This document shows, piece after piece, positions 24,041-35,693 of a stretch of DNA of 64,000 nucleotides. The notes below the pieces were generated by a model, which made no database searches, was not told the origin of the DNA, and saw only the letters and a program-made list of their open reading frames with translations. How positions within the stretch are numbered: position 1 is the first letter of the stretch; each line of letters starts with the position of its first letter. The position numbers were made by a program, and so were the translations under genes. Source of the stretch: Tolypeutes matacus (taxonomy: Eukaryota > Chordata > Mammalia > Cingulata > Chlamyphoridae); assembly GCA_026826555.1 (NCBI GenBank), contig JAKSZT010000142.1:3417153-3481152 (forward strand), given 5' to 3'.

Positions 24041-24988
24041 ATGGAGTCCGTAGAGAAATTCAATCAGTCTCAAGTTTCAGAATTTATTTTGCTAGGACTT
24101 ACCAGATCACAGCATATACAGTTTCTTCTCTTTCCACTTGTCTCTATTATCTATGTAGTCACAGTTTTGGGAAACCTTCTCATTGTTGTCACAGTGTTTT
24201 CCTCTCCAAACTTGAACACCCCCATGTACTTTCTCCTTGGGAACCTCTCCATTGTAGATATGACACTTGCTTCCTTTGCCACCCCTAAGATGATTGCAAA
24301 CTTGGTTAGAAAGCATAAGACCATTTCCTTTGCTGGATGCTTCACTCAGATCTTTCTCCTTCACTTACTGGGTGGGGTGGAAATGGTACTGTTGGTTGCC
24401 ATGGCATATGACAGGTATGTGGCCATTTGCAAGCCCCTACACTACATGACCATCATGAACAAGAAGATGTGTATTTTTCTGGTAGTGACCTCATGGCTCT
24501 TAGGTCTCCTTCATGCAGGACTTCAGGTACCCTTTGTTGTGAACTTGCCTTTCTGTGGTCCCAATGTGGTAGACAGCATTTTCTGTGATCTCCCTCTGGT
24601 TACTAAGCTTGCCTGCATAGATACTTATTATGTGCAGATAGATATAGTTGCTAACAGTGGGATGATCTCCCTGAGCTGTTTCACTATTTTGATTATCTCC
24701 TACAGTCTTATCCTCACTACCATTAAGAACCACTCTTCTACTGTGCAGTCCAAAGCCCGTTCCACCTTGACGGCTCACATTACAGTGGTGATTCTCTTCT
24801 TTGGCCCATGCATCATCATCTATATCTGGCCCTACAGCAACCACTCTGTGGATAAGTTTCTTGCTGTATTTTACACCATCATTACTCCCATCTTGAATCC
24901 AGTTATCTATACTCTGCGAAACAAAGAAATGAAGACAGCCATGAAGAAACACTGGAGTGTTTTTGTGGTTTCCAAACAGGTTACATAG
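24041..24988 (+). CDS. Olfactory receptor, family OR4 (OR4K-like), intact
   Basis: Odorant receptors are seven-helix membrane proteins of olfactory sensory neurons that couple to G-olf. This frame gives 315 aa, the usual length, in one exon. Seen in order: an N-glycosylation site NQS at 8-10; TM1 with GN at 44-45; PMYFLL at 61-66; TM3 with MAYDRYVAIC at 121-130; Cys100 and Cys182, the expected conserved disulfide pair; further loop Cys172 and Cys192; TM6 beginning KARSTLTAHITVV at 238-250; and TM7 PILNPVIYTLRN at 283-294. The usual KALSTC box is altered, with Leu instead of Cys. The start at 24041 puts NQS and the family's short N-terminus in place and lies 23 bases after a likely splice acceptor; the frame is open back to 23927 but that part looks intronic. 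AATAAA signals follow at 25146 and 25398. Membership in OR4 rests on motifs such as NLPFCGPN and FCDLPLVTKLAC; the subfamily is less certain. Confidence 0.93.
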   Translation: MESVEKFNQSQVSEFILLGLTRSQHIQFLLFPLVSIIYVVTVLGNLLIVVTVFSSPNLNTPMYFLLGNLSIVDMTLASFATPKMIANLVRKHKTISFAGCFTQIFLLHLLGGVEMVLLVAMAYDRYVAICKPLHYMTIMNKKMCIFLVVTSWLLGLLHAGLQVPFVVNLPFCGPNVVDSIFCDLPLVTKLACIDTYYVQIDIVANSGMISLSCFTILIISYSLILTTIKNHSSTVQSKARSTLTAHITVVILFFGPCIIIYIWPYSNHSVDKFLAVFYTIITPILNPVIYTLRNKEMKTAMKKHWSVFVVSKQVT

Positions 24989-25145
24989 TTTTTTAAAAAA
25001 TGTAATTTACATAGAAACAGCTTATTTCTAAATGTTTTTCAAGGATTCTTTGTAAAGTGAAACTATTGAATCTATGTTGAGTAAGTCAAGAATAATACAG
25101 CAAGATTATAAACATTAGCCTCACAAGGATGTAGAACCAACAAAA

Positions 25146-25403
25146 AATAAATAGATAAATGTTTTTGGATATTTCAAATGAGGGTACTTAGTTATGAAAA
25201 TCAACCAAAGATTTGCTTGTCCTTCTGCAGAGTTGGTAAAGATATGATTTGTAAAAGTATTAAAGTGACATTGATTGAATGGGAAACTAAAATGAATCCT
25301 GAGAAATTTTATCATACATTTCTGTACAACCAGAATGATTTGGTCAGTACTGATGGCCTAAGATTGATTCTCTGTCTTCTCAATAATATTAATTTTGAAT
25401 AAA
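25146..25403 (+). terminator. Candidate polyadenylation signals of the receptor gene
   Basis: AATAAA occurs at 25146-25151 and again at 25398-25403; the second is followed by the GT-containing 'ctgtgtagtgcc'. Either could end the transcript. Confidence 0.4.
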
Positions 25404-27104
25404 CACTCCTGTGTAGTGCCTCCTAAGAAAGCATAACTCTAAGACACTGTATATACCTATAACATCAAGGTACTCATTTTACCTGTTGCCTGCAAAATGA
25501 AAGACTTTTGTTAGACCCCTCTTAAGGCTGATGATATTATCAATACTTAACCCCATCTTCCTACACAATAATACTGAATTTCAGAAAGGTATGGTCTTGA
25601 TTCAAAAATTTTTACATTCCAGAAAAGACACTGACTTTTTCCTTCAGAATAATATGTGTTTATAATTTGACCTCTAATAATAAATTGTATTTGCAAGTTA
25701 TTACTTTCCAGGGAGTGTATGGAATTCTCATCAATTAATTCAATTATATCGAGTTTCTTAAGCTGTGAATATACATTTTTTACAACTTTTAGTTTCATTC
25801 CTTCTGTAACATATGATAATGATATAGGAGATAAAATCATCAGCTATAAAAAGTTGTGGGTTATCTTTTTAACAAGTATTTTTATAGGCAAAGTCCACTG
25901 CTGATGACCAAAAACAGTGCATATTTGTTGGTAGGTACTTTTCTCCACTTTTACATATCCTTTCACCATAACTGCAAAAATAGAGTTTAATGATCAAGGA
26001 AGTCCTTGTTACCTTAGGGAATAAATTTCAGTAATATCACCAAATGTGGTTGCAGAGACAAAAGGAAGTAGGAAAAAATTCTGTGTTTACATTCAGTAAG
26101 GACAAATAGTTTGAATAAAACAACAACAAGCAAATGTTTTCTTTGTTTAATGAAGGAGAAAAGTTGAGCATAGTGTTTCTTGGATGCCTGTATGCTTATG
26201 AACAACTTATTTTAGAATGTATTTTTAATAAATTACAAATTCCTTAGGGATTATTTCCTTATATCCAACTGATAGAAAATAAAGAAATTTTACCATTCTA
26301 CAGAGCAAACCACAGCTTTGTGAATATGAACCATGACTGAAACAGAATCAGCACAACAGACAGGAACTCACAAACTCCTTCTACTATAAATGTGCACAAA
26401 TCAATGCCTCCACCACTATGCTTCCAGTCAAAATGTAAATACATTAAAATAGCTAGTCATCTGTGATAGAAGAACAACTATCAAAGTCTAGGAAGGAAGG
26501 TATAGTATTAGTGTTCTAGCACATTTCCATACCAGAGACCCATACCCACTCCCAGAGTTGGAAGCACAAGAACAGCTTTTATATAGACTGCAGATATATT
26601 TGACCATCCTCAAAAAAACTTTTCCAAAAATCTTCATGCCCTCTAATATTTCACAGTACTTGAAATTTCATTCCTGGTTTCTGTCCTATTAGTGATAAAA
26701 TTATTTCCTTTTTAAATTATATTATTTAAATACACAAAAAACACAAACAGTCATATATCCACTTATTTTTACTCAGACATAAAATAATGGCAATAATTTT
26801 ATTGTCTCTCTTTTTCTACAACACCCAAAAGAGATTAAAGCCCTTGGAAGTGGTATTTTCCTGGATATGGAGATATTGAATATATAGGGAAAAAGGTGTA
26901 GAAGAAAAGGAGAAATGATCTAGGAAATGGAGATTTTACATAGCTTTTAATTATTTTGCACTTTCTTTTATCATACTGTATGACAATAAGAGCACTGGCC
27001 AACAGGAAAAAACAGATTTGAAGAAACATCTACTTGTGTGACTGAAAAATCAGAATTGGGCTCTAGCTGTAGTTCTAGAACCAGCAACCAATGCCATCTT
27101 TGGT
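25404..27104. other. No gene seen
   Basis: AT-rich sequence downstream of the receptor. Frames are short and show no known motif. Confidence 0.5.
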
Positions 27105-27530
27105 ATTTTAGTTTTCTAGCTGCAAAAATAAATACAATTAAATGGGTTGCTTAAACAATATGAAATTATTGACTCATGGTTTCAGAGGCTAAAACTCTTG
27201 CTTTCTCCCAGGGTCAGCATCTTCAGTCTAACCAATTATATTTGCAGGTCCTTGTCTTTTCCATCACATGGCAATGTATGTGGTCATTTCTTCTTCTTTC
27301 TCTTTTTGGTTCTTTTGGCTTACATCTTTGGCTGCCATCAGTGCCATCTCTTTCTGGGACATTGTATAAAATGTATCCTGTAATAGGATTAAGACCCACC
27401 CTGATTCAGGTGGGGCATAACTTAAGTAATTGCATCAAAATTTTCTATTTACAAGGAGTTCACAGCCACCAGAATGGATTAAGATTAAGAACATTTTCCT
27501 GGGGTACATAACTCCAAGATACCACACAAG
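27105..27530 (-). mobile_element. ERVL-like solo LTR
   Basis: It opens with 'ttttagttttctagctgcaa' and carries 'ggattaagacccaccctgat'. It closes with 'gattaagaacattttcctgg' and 'ggtacataactccaagatac'. The layout is like the other LTRs of this window read backwards. The exact family is not known to me. Confidence 0.5.
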
Positions 27531-27699
27531 GCTGTCACAGTCTAAAAGGAATAAAATTATGTCTCTGTTCCACAGGAAGAAAAAGCAAATGTTAAAAGTA
27601 GCTCAAATCATAATTGAAATAACCCAACAGTTCATCAACTAGCAAATGGATAATCCAATTGTGATTATTACCACAAAAGACTATTTCTGAGCAATAAAT

Positions 27700-28330
27700 A
27701 GATATTGAGTGGAGGCAGGTCTTCCAAAATGTCTGCAGGAGGAACTTGGCAGATCATCTTCCCAGAAAAACCGTGATAAAACTGACAAAATTCCCAAAAC
27801 AACATTAAAGTCTCTAAAAATTGATGAAGGTTGATAGTAATTTATTTGATAGTAATTTATTAGAGAAAATAGGTTAAATCACTTTAAGAACATTTGGAAT
27901 GTGCGACATTTGAACCAGAGGATGCTTCCATTTATTCCAAATCTGTGTTGTGAAAGTTCTTTACTGCACAGGTGGGGCAATCTTGAGGATAGACAGGTTC
28001 TATCCCCTTCTAGCTTGAGTCTGGAACACTGAGGCTCTACTCTTCATAAAGACAAGGAAGACCACGACACCTGGTGGTTCCTATCCCCTTTGCTCTTTGG
28101 CTCAGGCTCTATGTTACGGATTTTCTGCTCGGAGTGATCATGTCAGGTTGGGAGGGCTGGCAGCTGCATGGCTTTCCCTGATAAGGCTGAATGTATTTAA
28201 TTTTCTCTTTCACATTCTCTCTCAATTTTTACTTCTTCCTGGTGTTAAAGGAAACCTCTGTCAAAACACTAGCTGCACAAAAGCTAAAGGTACAGAGACC
28301 TGAGATAAGACTTGTGGAAAGGAATGCCGA
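27700..28330 (+). mobile_element. Possible L1 5' leader or other repeat
   Basis: The start 'ggaggcaggtcttccaaaat' and the following 'gaggaacttggcagatcatc' resemble L1-type leaders. I am unsure. No coding frame is supported. Confidence 0.25.
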
Positions 28331-28735
28331 TCACTTCTTTCCTTAAACCTCATGTAACAAACTCTACTAGCTTCAAACATTTTTTCTGCAGCTGGCTCAC
28401 TTCTCTCAACATTCATAGAATTGAAGAGAATTAGAGCCTTGCTGTGGATTAGGCTTCAGTTTAAGGAAATATTGTGGCTACTTTGATTTTCAATCAGACC
28501 GCTAATACTTTCTCCACGTCAGCAACTCAGCTGTTTAGATTTCTTATCAACTGTGTGTTCACTGGAGTAAGATTTTGAATTTCCTTCAAGAACTTTTCCT
28601 TTGCATTTACAACTTGGTTAACTGTTTGGCACAAGAGGAGGCTAGTTTTTGGCTTATCTTAATTTTTGACACATCTTCCTCACTAAACTTAATCATTTCT
28701 TCCTTTTGATTTAAAGTGAGAATTTTACAACCCCT
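28331..28735 (-). mobile_element. Tigger1-like DNA transposon, left part
   Basis: This is Tigger (TcMar) sequence. The - strand once encoded part of its DDE transposase; recognisable stretches include 'aagaacttttcctttgcatt' and 'ttaatcatttcttccttttg'. It is interrupted at 28735 by an LTR and resumes at 29439. Confidence 0.8.
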
Positions 28736-29438
28736 TGTTTTAGTTTGCCAAAAGGCTGTATATGCAAAGTACCAGAAATATGTTGTCTTTTATAGTGGGA
28801 GATCTATTAGGGAAAAAGCTTACAGTTCTGCAGCCATGAAATGGTCAAATCAAGTCACCATCAGAGATACCTTTTCTCCAAATCAGCTACTGGTGATACT
28901 GAGATCCTGATATGAGGCAAAGAAAGATGGTGGAATATCTGTACCAAGGTTCCTGCCTTCCTCTCCCTGCTCACTGGCTCCTGGAGTCCAACTGTGGGAG
29001 CTCAGGCAGATGGCTAAGATCATCACCTCAGCCTTTAGCCGCTCTGTGGGCCTAGCCCCTCAAGGACCTCTTTCCATGCATCTCTGTTGTGCTGATTCCA
29101 GACTCTGAGAACTCCCTCAGCCTCTCTCAGGGCTTCTCTGTTTTCCTCTAGTCCTCTCTTTCACAGGCAGGATCAATATGTCCCCTTCCTTTCTCTGTGT
29201 TTCTTTTTCCCTGTGTCTCTATGTATATAAAGCCTAGCAGAAGTGCTGAGACCCAACCTGTGTCACACCTCACTGACATCGTCAAATTAAAAGCCCTAAA
29301 ACAACCTAATCAAGTGATCTAATCAAAAGCCCCTTAACTGAATTTAATGCAATCAAAAGATCCCACAGCCATGGGAATGGATTAGTTAAAAAAACAATCT
29401 TTTCTGGAGATTGACCAAATTCAAAATGCCATACCCCT
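28731..29438 (-). mobile_element. ERVL-like solo LTR inside Tigger, with 5-base target duplication
   Basis: The LTR itself is 28736-29433 (698 bases), starting TGTTTTAGTTTGCC and ending AAAATGCCATA. 'CCCCT' occurs directly before (28731-28735) and after (29434-29438), the 5-base target duplication typical of ERVL elements. Tigger sequence is continuous across the break. Landmarks such as 'aaaagcttacagttctgcag' recall the LTR at 33285. Confidence 0.8.
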
Positions 29439-29878
29439 CCTTATACTTGAACACTTAAAGGCTACTGTAGGGTTATTAATTGTTCTAATTTCATATTGTC
29501 TTTTTTTTTTTCAGGGAATAGGGTTAATCCAGGAGAGGGAAAAAGATGGGGGAATGGCTGGTCAGTGGACCCATCAGAACACATACAATATTTATCCACT
29601 ATGTTTGCCATCTTATATAAGTACAGTTTGTGGTACCCCAAAACAATTATAATGGTACATTAAAAATGCTGACCACCAATCATCATAACAGATATAATAA
29701 TAATGAAAAAGTTTGAGAGATTGTATGAATTCCCAAAATGTGACAGACATGAAATAAGCACATGCTGTTGGAAAAATGACACCGTTTGACTTGCTTGATG
29801 CAGGATTGCCACAACCCTTGAATCTATTTTTTAAAAATGCAAGATCTGCAAAGCACAATAAAGTGCACTATGCCTGTA
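29439..29878 (-). mobile_element. Tigger1-like DNA transposon, right part with terminal repeat
   Basis: The sequence continues from the left part with 'cttgaacacttaaaggctac' and 'ggaatagggttaatccagga'. It ends in 'gcacaataaagtgcactatg' plus 'cctgta', a decayed Tigger1 terminal inverted repeat. No transposase frame survives. Confidence 0.8.
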
Positions 29879-29881
29879 GTT

Positions 29882-30035
29882 ATTTTTCCAAAGAAAATAT
29901 ACAAATGGTCAAGAAGTACATGAACTATTTTATGACATCATTAGTCCTGAGAAAATGAAAATCAAAGCCACACAATGATATCACTTCTCACTACTTTGAT
30001 GACTATAACCAAAAATAAGTGAATATAATAAATGA
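29882..30035 (+). mobile_element. L1 ORF2 fragment
   Basis: The stretch 'aaagaaaatatacaaatggt' through 'tgaaaatcaaagccacacaa' is the well-known late ORF2 part of L1. It is short and broken. Confidence 0.6.
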
Positions 30036-30879
30036 AAAAATGATAGCAAGATTTTCTTAAAATCAGACCCTTCCCACACTGCCATGGGAGTGATGTGGAT
30101 GGAAGTGAACCTCTGAGCTAGTGAGGCATGGGCAACTGGACTTGGAATGCAGTGCAACCTGCCTTGAGCCACACAAGGCTGGGTGTGTGTATGTCTGGGA
30201 CAGAGACTGAAGTGAAGGGACTCATTTTAAGTTATCTTAAAATAGAAAATCAAATGGTCCTGTTCCCAGAAAAGGTGGTGATGAGGGCAGATTTGAGCAA
30301 TTCTACATCCAAAATAACTTGCTCCCCTTCCTTGGGGAAAGCACATACAAAATTCAACACTACTTCTTTATGGTATTGACATAATTTTTCTGTTAAGTAA
30401 TGATAGGTGCATTTAATTGAATTATCAAAACAAATGTTGTAACAGAACACTCTGTATGCATCTTTGAAAGAAGCAAACAAACAAAATTCACACCATTAGC
30501 ATTTCCTTATGAGACGATTTATATAACATTACAGTAGTATTCAACACATAGTGAACAACTTATTGTACTTCATAAAAGACTTTAAAGGTGAAATTTTTTA
30601 AAAAAACTAGGTCCCAAGACAGTTTCTCTTCCTTTATTTTAGATATTCCAATGACAAAGAACAAAGATAACAGTACCTCATGTTCCCTTATTTCCATATC
30701 TTTTTTTCCAGAGCCCATTTGTGGCCTCTATTTTTTCTATTCACTTCTTAATGTTATTAAGCAAATGTACTTCATCTGTTATTGTTGTTTTTTTTCTTTC
30801 ACTTCCAACCTAAACCAGAGAGGGAAGTATCTTTCATAAAACCTCTTCAACAAAATATACAACAAGAGGAAAATAAAAT
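30036..30879. other. No gene seen
   Basis: No supported coding frame or named repeat. Confidence 0.4.
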
Positions 30880-31477
30880 CCCACTGAAAAGCTGCTCACT
30901 AGACTGAGGCTTATTAAAAAGTCAAGCACTCTCTGCCTAGGGAGCCTGCACCAAATCCTGGTGCATATTTCTGTTGTTCTCTCCCATTTCTCGGCAATCT
31001 CTTTTCTTTTCCCACATTTCCCAATAAATTATTTTTACTGGCCTAGCTAAACTGCTCTCTTCTTCAATTTGTTTATGTGACATAGTTAAGAACCTAGAAA
31101 ACCAAGCACCTCCCCAGCTTCATTTAGCAAGCCATGGCCAGGAGATAGATAAGTGAGTGGTGCTTCACCCCCTACTGGAGACAGGTGAGTTTTAATTAAG
31201 ATCTGTCTGTGCCTTCTTTGGTTCTGCCAGTGTTCCTGGATAAGCTCCCATAGGACATAAACTCAGTCTGCCCAGACTTCCAGCTCCCTTTTTGGAGGTG
31301 GTAAGGGCGAGTTCCCACACCATGTAGCTCCAAGGAAATTTTGGGTGGCAGATGAAACCATCCTTGAGACCTGATTGGGCATGTGGCCTAAGTTGAGCAG
31401 GAGTCCCCTGGGAGTTTACCAGGCCCTCTCTGTGAGTTCAGAATGGCTATCACCCATTGTATCATTTCCTTATACCA
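30880..31477 (+). mobile_element. Possible older ERV LTR and leader remnant, left of nested provirus
   Basis: An AATAAA (31022-31027) sits in CT-rich sequence, followed by purine-richer sequence without frames. This is the layout of an LTR end and a retroviral leader. Similar non-coding sequence resumes at 33900-34480 beyond the inserted provirus. No definite domain is seen, so the call is tentative. Confidence 0.3.
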
Positions 31478-31747
31478 TGTATTAGTCAACCAAAGGGGTG
31501 CTCCAGCACCAAAACTCAAATTCTCTCCTCTGCCATGTTGTTTTCTCTGTGAGTCTCCACCCACCAAGGGAGTGAGGACTCAACATCCTAGGGATGTGGC
31601 CAAATCAAAACCCCAATCTTAATTTAAACAAGTAAAAGTGAAACCTCAGAATCTAATACAATCTAATATGCCCAGTGGAACAGACCAGTTTACAAACATC
31701 ATCCAATATCTATATTTTGGAATCCATAAACAACATCAAACTGTTAC
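31478..31747 (-). repeat. 3' LTR of the short provirus, internally deleted
   Basis: Compared with its partner, it lacks about 386 bases between 'ggggtgct' and 'ccagca'. Both break points in the full LTR carry 'tgct', so the loss looks like a microhomology deletion. Confidence 0.65.
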
Positions 31748-32089
31748 CCTCCACCCCCTGAATTCCAAAAAGACATTACAATATTCAAAAAACTATATTT
31801 CAGTAGTAATGCTAAGTAAAAAATCACATCAAAATCAGTTTAAAGAAATACAGTTTGTCTTGGGGCAAAGTCCCATTTAGCTGTAGACTGCTGAAACATA
31901 CAAAAACATGTATCTGCTTCCAATATACAAAGGGACAAAGGATAAATATTTGCATTACCATAAGGAAAAATGGGAGGAAACTTGAGTCACAGGTTCCCTA
32001 CAGTTCTGTAAACCTGCAGGGCATATTTTCATTAGATTTCAAAGTCTGAAAGTCATTCTCAAGATGTTGATTATTGCTTCCCGGGGCTT

Positions 32090-32560
32090 CATGCGGACTC
32101 ACCCTTTCCACAGGCTTGCCCAACAGCCATTTTCTTGGTTCCACTCTCAAGCACCTGGAGGGCAACCAAGCTCCAGACCTTAGCCTTCAAGATTGCTGGG
32201 ATGATGGCAACATTTTACCCAATCTTTGGGGTCAAGTCTTAACACACCTATTACAGTGGGTTGAAGGCAACATTCTCCCTAAACTCTGGCATACAGGCCC
32301 AACCCTCTCAGAGAAATGAGTTGGTGACCTGTCCTTCCCTAATCCATGGAGGGCAGGCTCACTATGGAGGGTTGACCTTACCCTCCCTAACCCTTGGGGA
32401 ATGTGCTTCACACTCCCTATACCTTGGGATAGCAAAACTCTCCCTAAACATCTGGCTGGAATATCCACTCTCTTCAAATGCCTGGGCAGACTCACCCTAT
32501 CCATACACGTGGATGGGGTCCCTCTCTTGACCCAAGGTGTCTTAATTCCTGACCTCAGAT
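32090..32560. repeat. Degenerate tandem repeats inside the short provirus
   Basis: The pattern 'ctccctaaacctttgg' recurs in decayed form near 32276, 32334, 32383, 32420 and 32443, spaced about 23-60 bases. Related variants lie at 32213 and 32473. It codes for nothing recognisable. Confidence 0.55.
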
Positions 32561-33284
32561 CCCATGGTTTTCCTCCTGAAGTCATTTCCAATGCCATCTC
32601 TCCCCTCAATGTCCCTTTTAGTCCAGGACAACAGTGGTTTTGTTCAAACAGCTCTTTCAAAAAGCTTGTTGGTTTAATGCAAGAAGCAGGGGTTCAAGCC
32701 ATCAGACAGTAAGAATTTCCACAAATCTATCCTAGATAATCAAATCAAACTTGATTTATAAGTTCCAAGTCAAGTCCTGAAATGGGACACCATCATCTGG
32801 GGGCTTGATTTCCAGAGGTTTGGAATTTCTGGAATTAGTTTCTGGTTTCATTGTGCCCAACAGTTCAGTTCTCAGGTTATCTCTCTCATCTAGCATTTTA
32901 CTATAAACTGCAAGGAGATGCCAAGCCACCTTCTCCAGGTTTACTTTGGAAAGTTCTTCAGCTAAATGCCCAGGATCACCAATTTCAATTTCTGCCTTCC
33001 ATAAAACATCAGGAGTTAATCTTGCTAATTTCTCTGCAACTTCAAAACACGGATTGCCTTTCCTTCAGCTTCAAATAATAGTTTCATCATTTATTTGTAA
33101 GGCCTCATAAAAAGTTTCTTTAGCATCCAGATTCCTACCAACAGTCTCCTCAAAGCACACTAGGTCTTTTCTACCAAGCATCTCAAAATTCTTAAAAAAA
33201 AAAAAAAATACCCTTTACCCATTTATAAAACCATTCCAGCATTTAGTAATTGCAAAAGCAAGACCCACTCTCTAGTACCAAATT

Positions 33285-33899
33285 CTGTATTAGTCAGCCA
33301 CAGGGGTGCTGATTCAAAGTACCAGAAAACTGTTGGATTTTATAAAGGGTATTTATTTGGGGTAGAAGCTTACAGTTACAAGGCCATAAAGCATAAGTTA
33401 CTTCCCTCACCAAAGTCTATTGCCATATGTTGTAGCAAGATAACTGCTAGTCTCTGCCAGGGTTCAGCCTTCCTCTTCCTCCTAAGGCTCCATGGTTCTA
33501 GCTCCTTCTGTTCTCAGCATAAGGCTTGTCTCTTTCCCCAGGGATTGTTTCTTTCTGGTCTCAAGGGCTCTGGTCTCTTCACAAGGTCAGCTGTAGGCTA
33601 TCAGGGTCATTCTCTTCCTGGGGTCTCTGTCAGGTCTAATGGATCCCTTTTCTTTCCTCACATATCTGCTTCTCTGTGTATTTACTTCATTATGCTCCAG
33701 CATCAAAACTCAAATTCCCTTCCCTGCTGTGTTGTTTCCAAGTCCTACTGACATGGCCAAATGAAAACCCCAACCTTAATTTAGTCAAGTAAAAGTGAAA
33801 TCTCTGATGCTAATACAAGCTAATATGAGGAACAGACCAGTTTACAAACATAATCCAATATCTATTTTTGGAATTCATAAGCAATGTGAAATGGCTCCA
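33285..33899 (-). repeat. 5' LTR of the short provirus
   Basis: Full-length LTR starting 'tgtattagtcagcc' on the + strand. It closely follows the LTR at 5890-6565 in landmark order. Confidence 0.7.
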
Positions 33900-34480
33900 G
33901 ACCACTACTTAACTACTTTTAATTAGAAATGCCTTTAATCTTCTAACTACTGCTGTCCTCGTTTTGGGTCTGTGAGATGCTTTAGAATGCCTTAGAAACT
34001 GAAAAAGCATTTGTTAAGAAAGGCTTGAGTCCCATGTTCAATAATGCCCTGAGGCTTTGCTCCTTCTCCATCCTGGGAAGGCCCTGAGATTGTTTGGGAT
34101 AGGAGGGTGCCCTGAGGCTGTTTCCTGGAAAGTCACAGGACAATTAGTTTCTAGTTTTTTTAATGGGCTTCAGATTTAACTGTGTTACTTGGACCCTTTG
34201 AGTCACCATGAGATGATCTCACTCATGGTTAACTTTTAAGACATCTGGAAAGTAGGCAAAAGAAAAGTACTTAGCCAGCCCCTTTCCTAGGGTCAGCCCA
34301 GCTTGTGTGTTCAGTCTGGGAGCTGGACCCAAACATCCTCAAGACCTCTAAGGCTCTGAGGACACCCAGATACATAAAGCTCCTGGTTCCCAGAAAAATA
34401 GGGTTGGCAAGTAGGGCTCCCAATTTCTAGGATGCTGGCTGAGTAACCTATCCTTCCATTGAGTTGGCTGCCTTGACAAA
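33900..34480 (+). mobile_element. Possible older ERV remnant, right of nested provirus
   Basis: GC-richer non-coding sequence ('ccctgaggctttgctccttc', 'gagctggacccaaacatcct') that may continue the piece at 30880-31477. Weak call. Confidence 0.25.
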
Positions 34481-35499
34481 ATTCTTTGAAATATGGGAAG
34501 CATGATAGTCTCAGAAGTCAGTTCCATAGAGGAGCCTTTTAAACCAATGCATTAAGACATATAAAACTGAGTTATTCTTGACAGAGAAAGAGAATTCCAA
34601 GTAGAAGTTTAAGTGTATTTAGATAATGTGAAGTGAGAAAGAGCTTGTAGGTATAGAACGCAGACCTTTACAAATGGTGGTTGATTAATACAAGTGAGAA
34701 AGATCCATGCTGAAAGTCTAAACTTATTTAATGACAGATAATACTAACAGTGCTTTTATCAAAACCGTGCAAAGAGGACTAGCAAAGGTTAATACAAAAA
34801 AATTATGCAGACATCCTCAGCGTCATCTCCTAGGTGATGAGTTTTCTTTAAATGTATAACTTACTTTGAAAATCAAACTTACATATATTACCTTTTAATT
34901 CCCTTCTCTGTTTTTGATTATTTTTGTCCCCCCTGAAATTTGTTTCTAAACCATCTTCTTCTACATCTCTCCACTCTATTCTCAAAAGTTTTACATATGC
35001 CGTACTTGCAGACTGCTTTGGCAATTCCAGGAATTCAATTGTGTGCACATATTATATTTCTAAATTTTGCATTTAAAAACTCTCTCCTTTATTAAATGTC
35101 TATGCTAACAATGACATAATATTAAATTCTAGCAAATATATACTCTCCAGAGACATTTAGATGAAGTTATATTTATTATGGCAAGTGTGATTGATTGCTA
35201 GAGTCTGCTTGCAATAATATAAAAAAAAAATTCTTTTAAGGCTCATTCAGAGTGAGTGATCTACCAAAAAGATCTGCTAAGTGCTTAGGAAGTGAATGTG
35301 ACACTACATTTACTAGCTATTTACAATTCTCACTTTTCTGTAATATTCTTCATATGGCTGTGAATGTTGGAGAAACATGGGTAGGTTTCATATAAATTCA
35401 ATGCAAAAAATTCCTAAAGCAATTGAACTCATCAACCATGATTCATTGGTACTCAGTCATTAGTATAGTGGTTCCTCTTTTTTCTTTTCTAAACTATAC
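34481..35499. other. No gene seen
   Basis: AT-rich sequence without supported features. Confidence 0.4.
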
Positions 35500-35693
35500 A
35501 GTTAGTTCATATTTTGTAACAAGTATTCCACAACAATGCAAGGTGTTGGTGATGGTGTGAGTTATGGGAGCCCTGTATGATGATATGTGTGTTTGTTTTA
35601 TAAATTCACAACTTTTACTCTACACCTACTGTTTAAGTATGTGCATGTATGCATGATATACTTCAATGAAATTTTATTTTTTTAAAAAGTTAA
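35500..35693 (+). mobile_element. L1 3' end
   Basis: It contains 'caacaatgcaaggtgttggt', then 'tgcatgatatacttcaatga', and ends in a T- and A-rich tail. It parallels the L1 end at 10500-10615. Confidence 0.6.

Larger units (their letters stand above)
31478..33899 (-). mobile_element. Short ERVL-like provirus without pol, both LTRs present
   Basis: Two related LTRs in - orientation (31478-31747 and 33285-33899) enclose about 1.5 kb. Next to the 33285 LTR, on the - strand, the primer site reads tggtactagagagtggg, matching the tRNA-Leu type used by the ERVL group. Flanks 'tacca' and 'gacca' may be the 5-base target duplication. The inside has no protease, RT or integrase motif, so it would have depended on proteins from another element. 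It sits in older ERV-like sequence. Confidence 0.7.

Noticed and set aside
24500..24952. Open frame of 150 codons on the - strand
   Set aside because: It is the reverse shadow of the intact receptor gene.
30588..30839. Possible small secreted protein frame
   Set aside because: No signal that holds up, T-rich low-complexity translation and no conserved context.
32232..32712. Overlapping frames of 142 and 103 codons on opposite strands
   Set aside because: They lie in the degenerate repeats of a pol-free provirus and resemble no protein.
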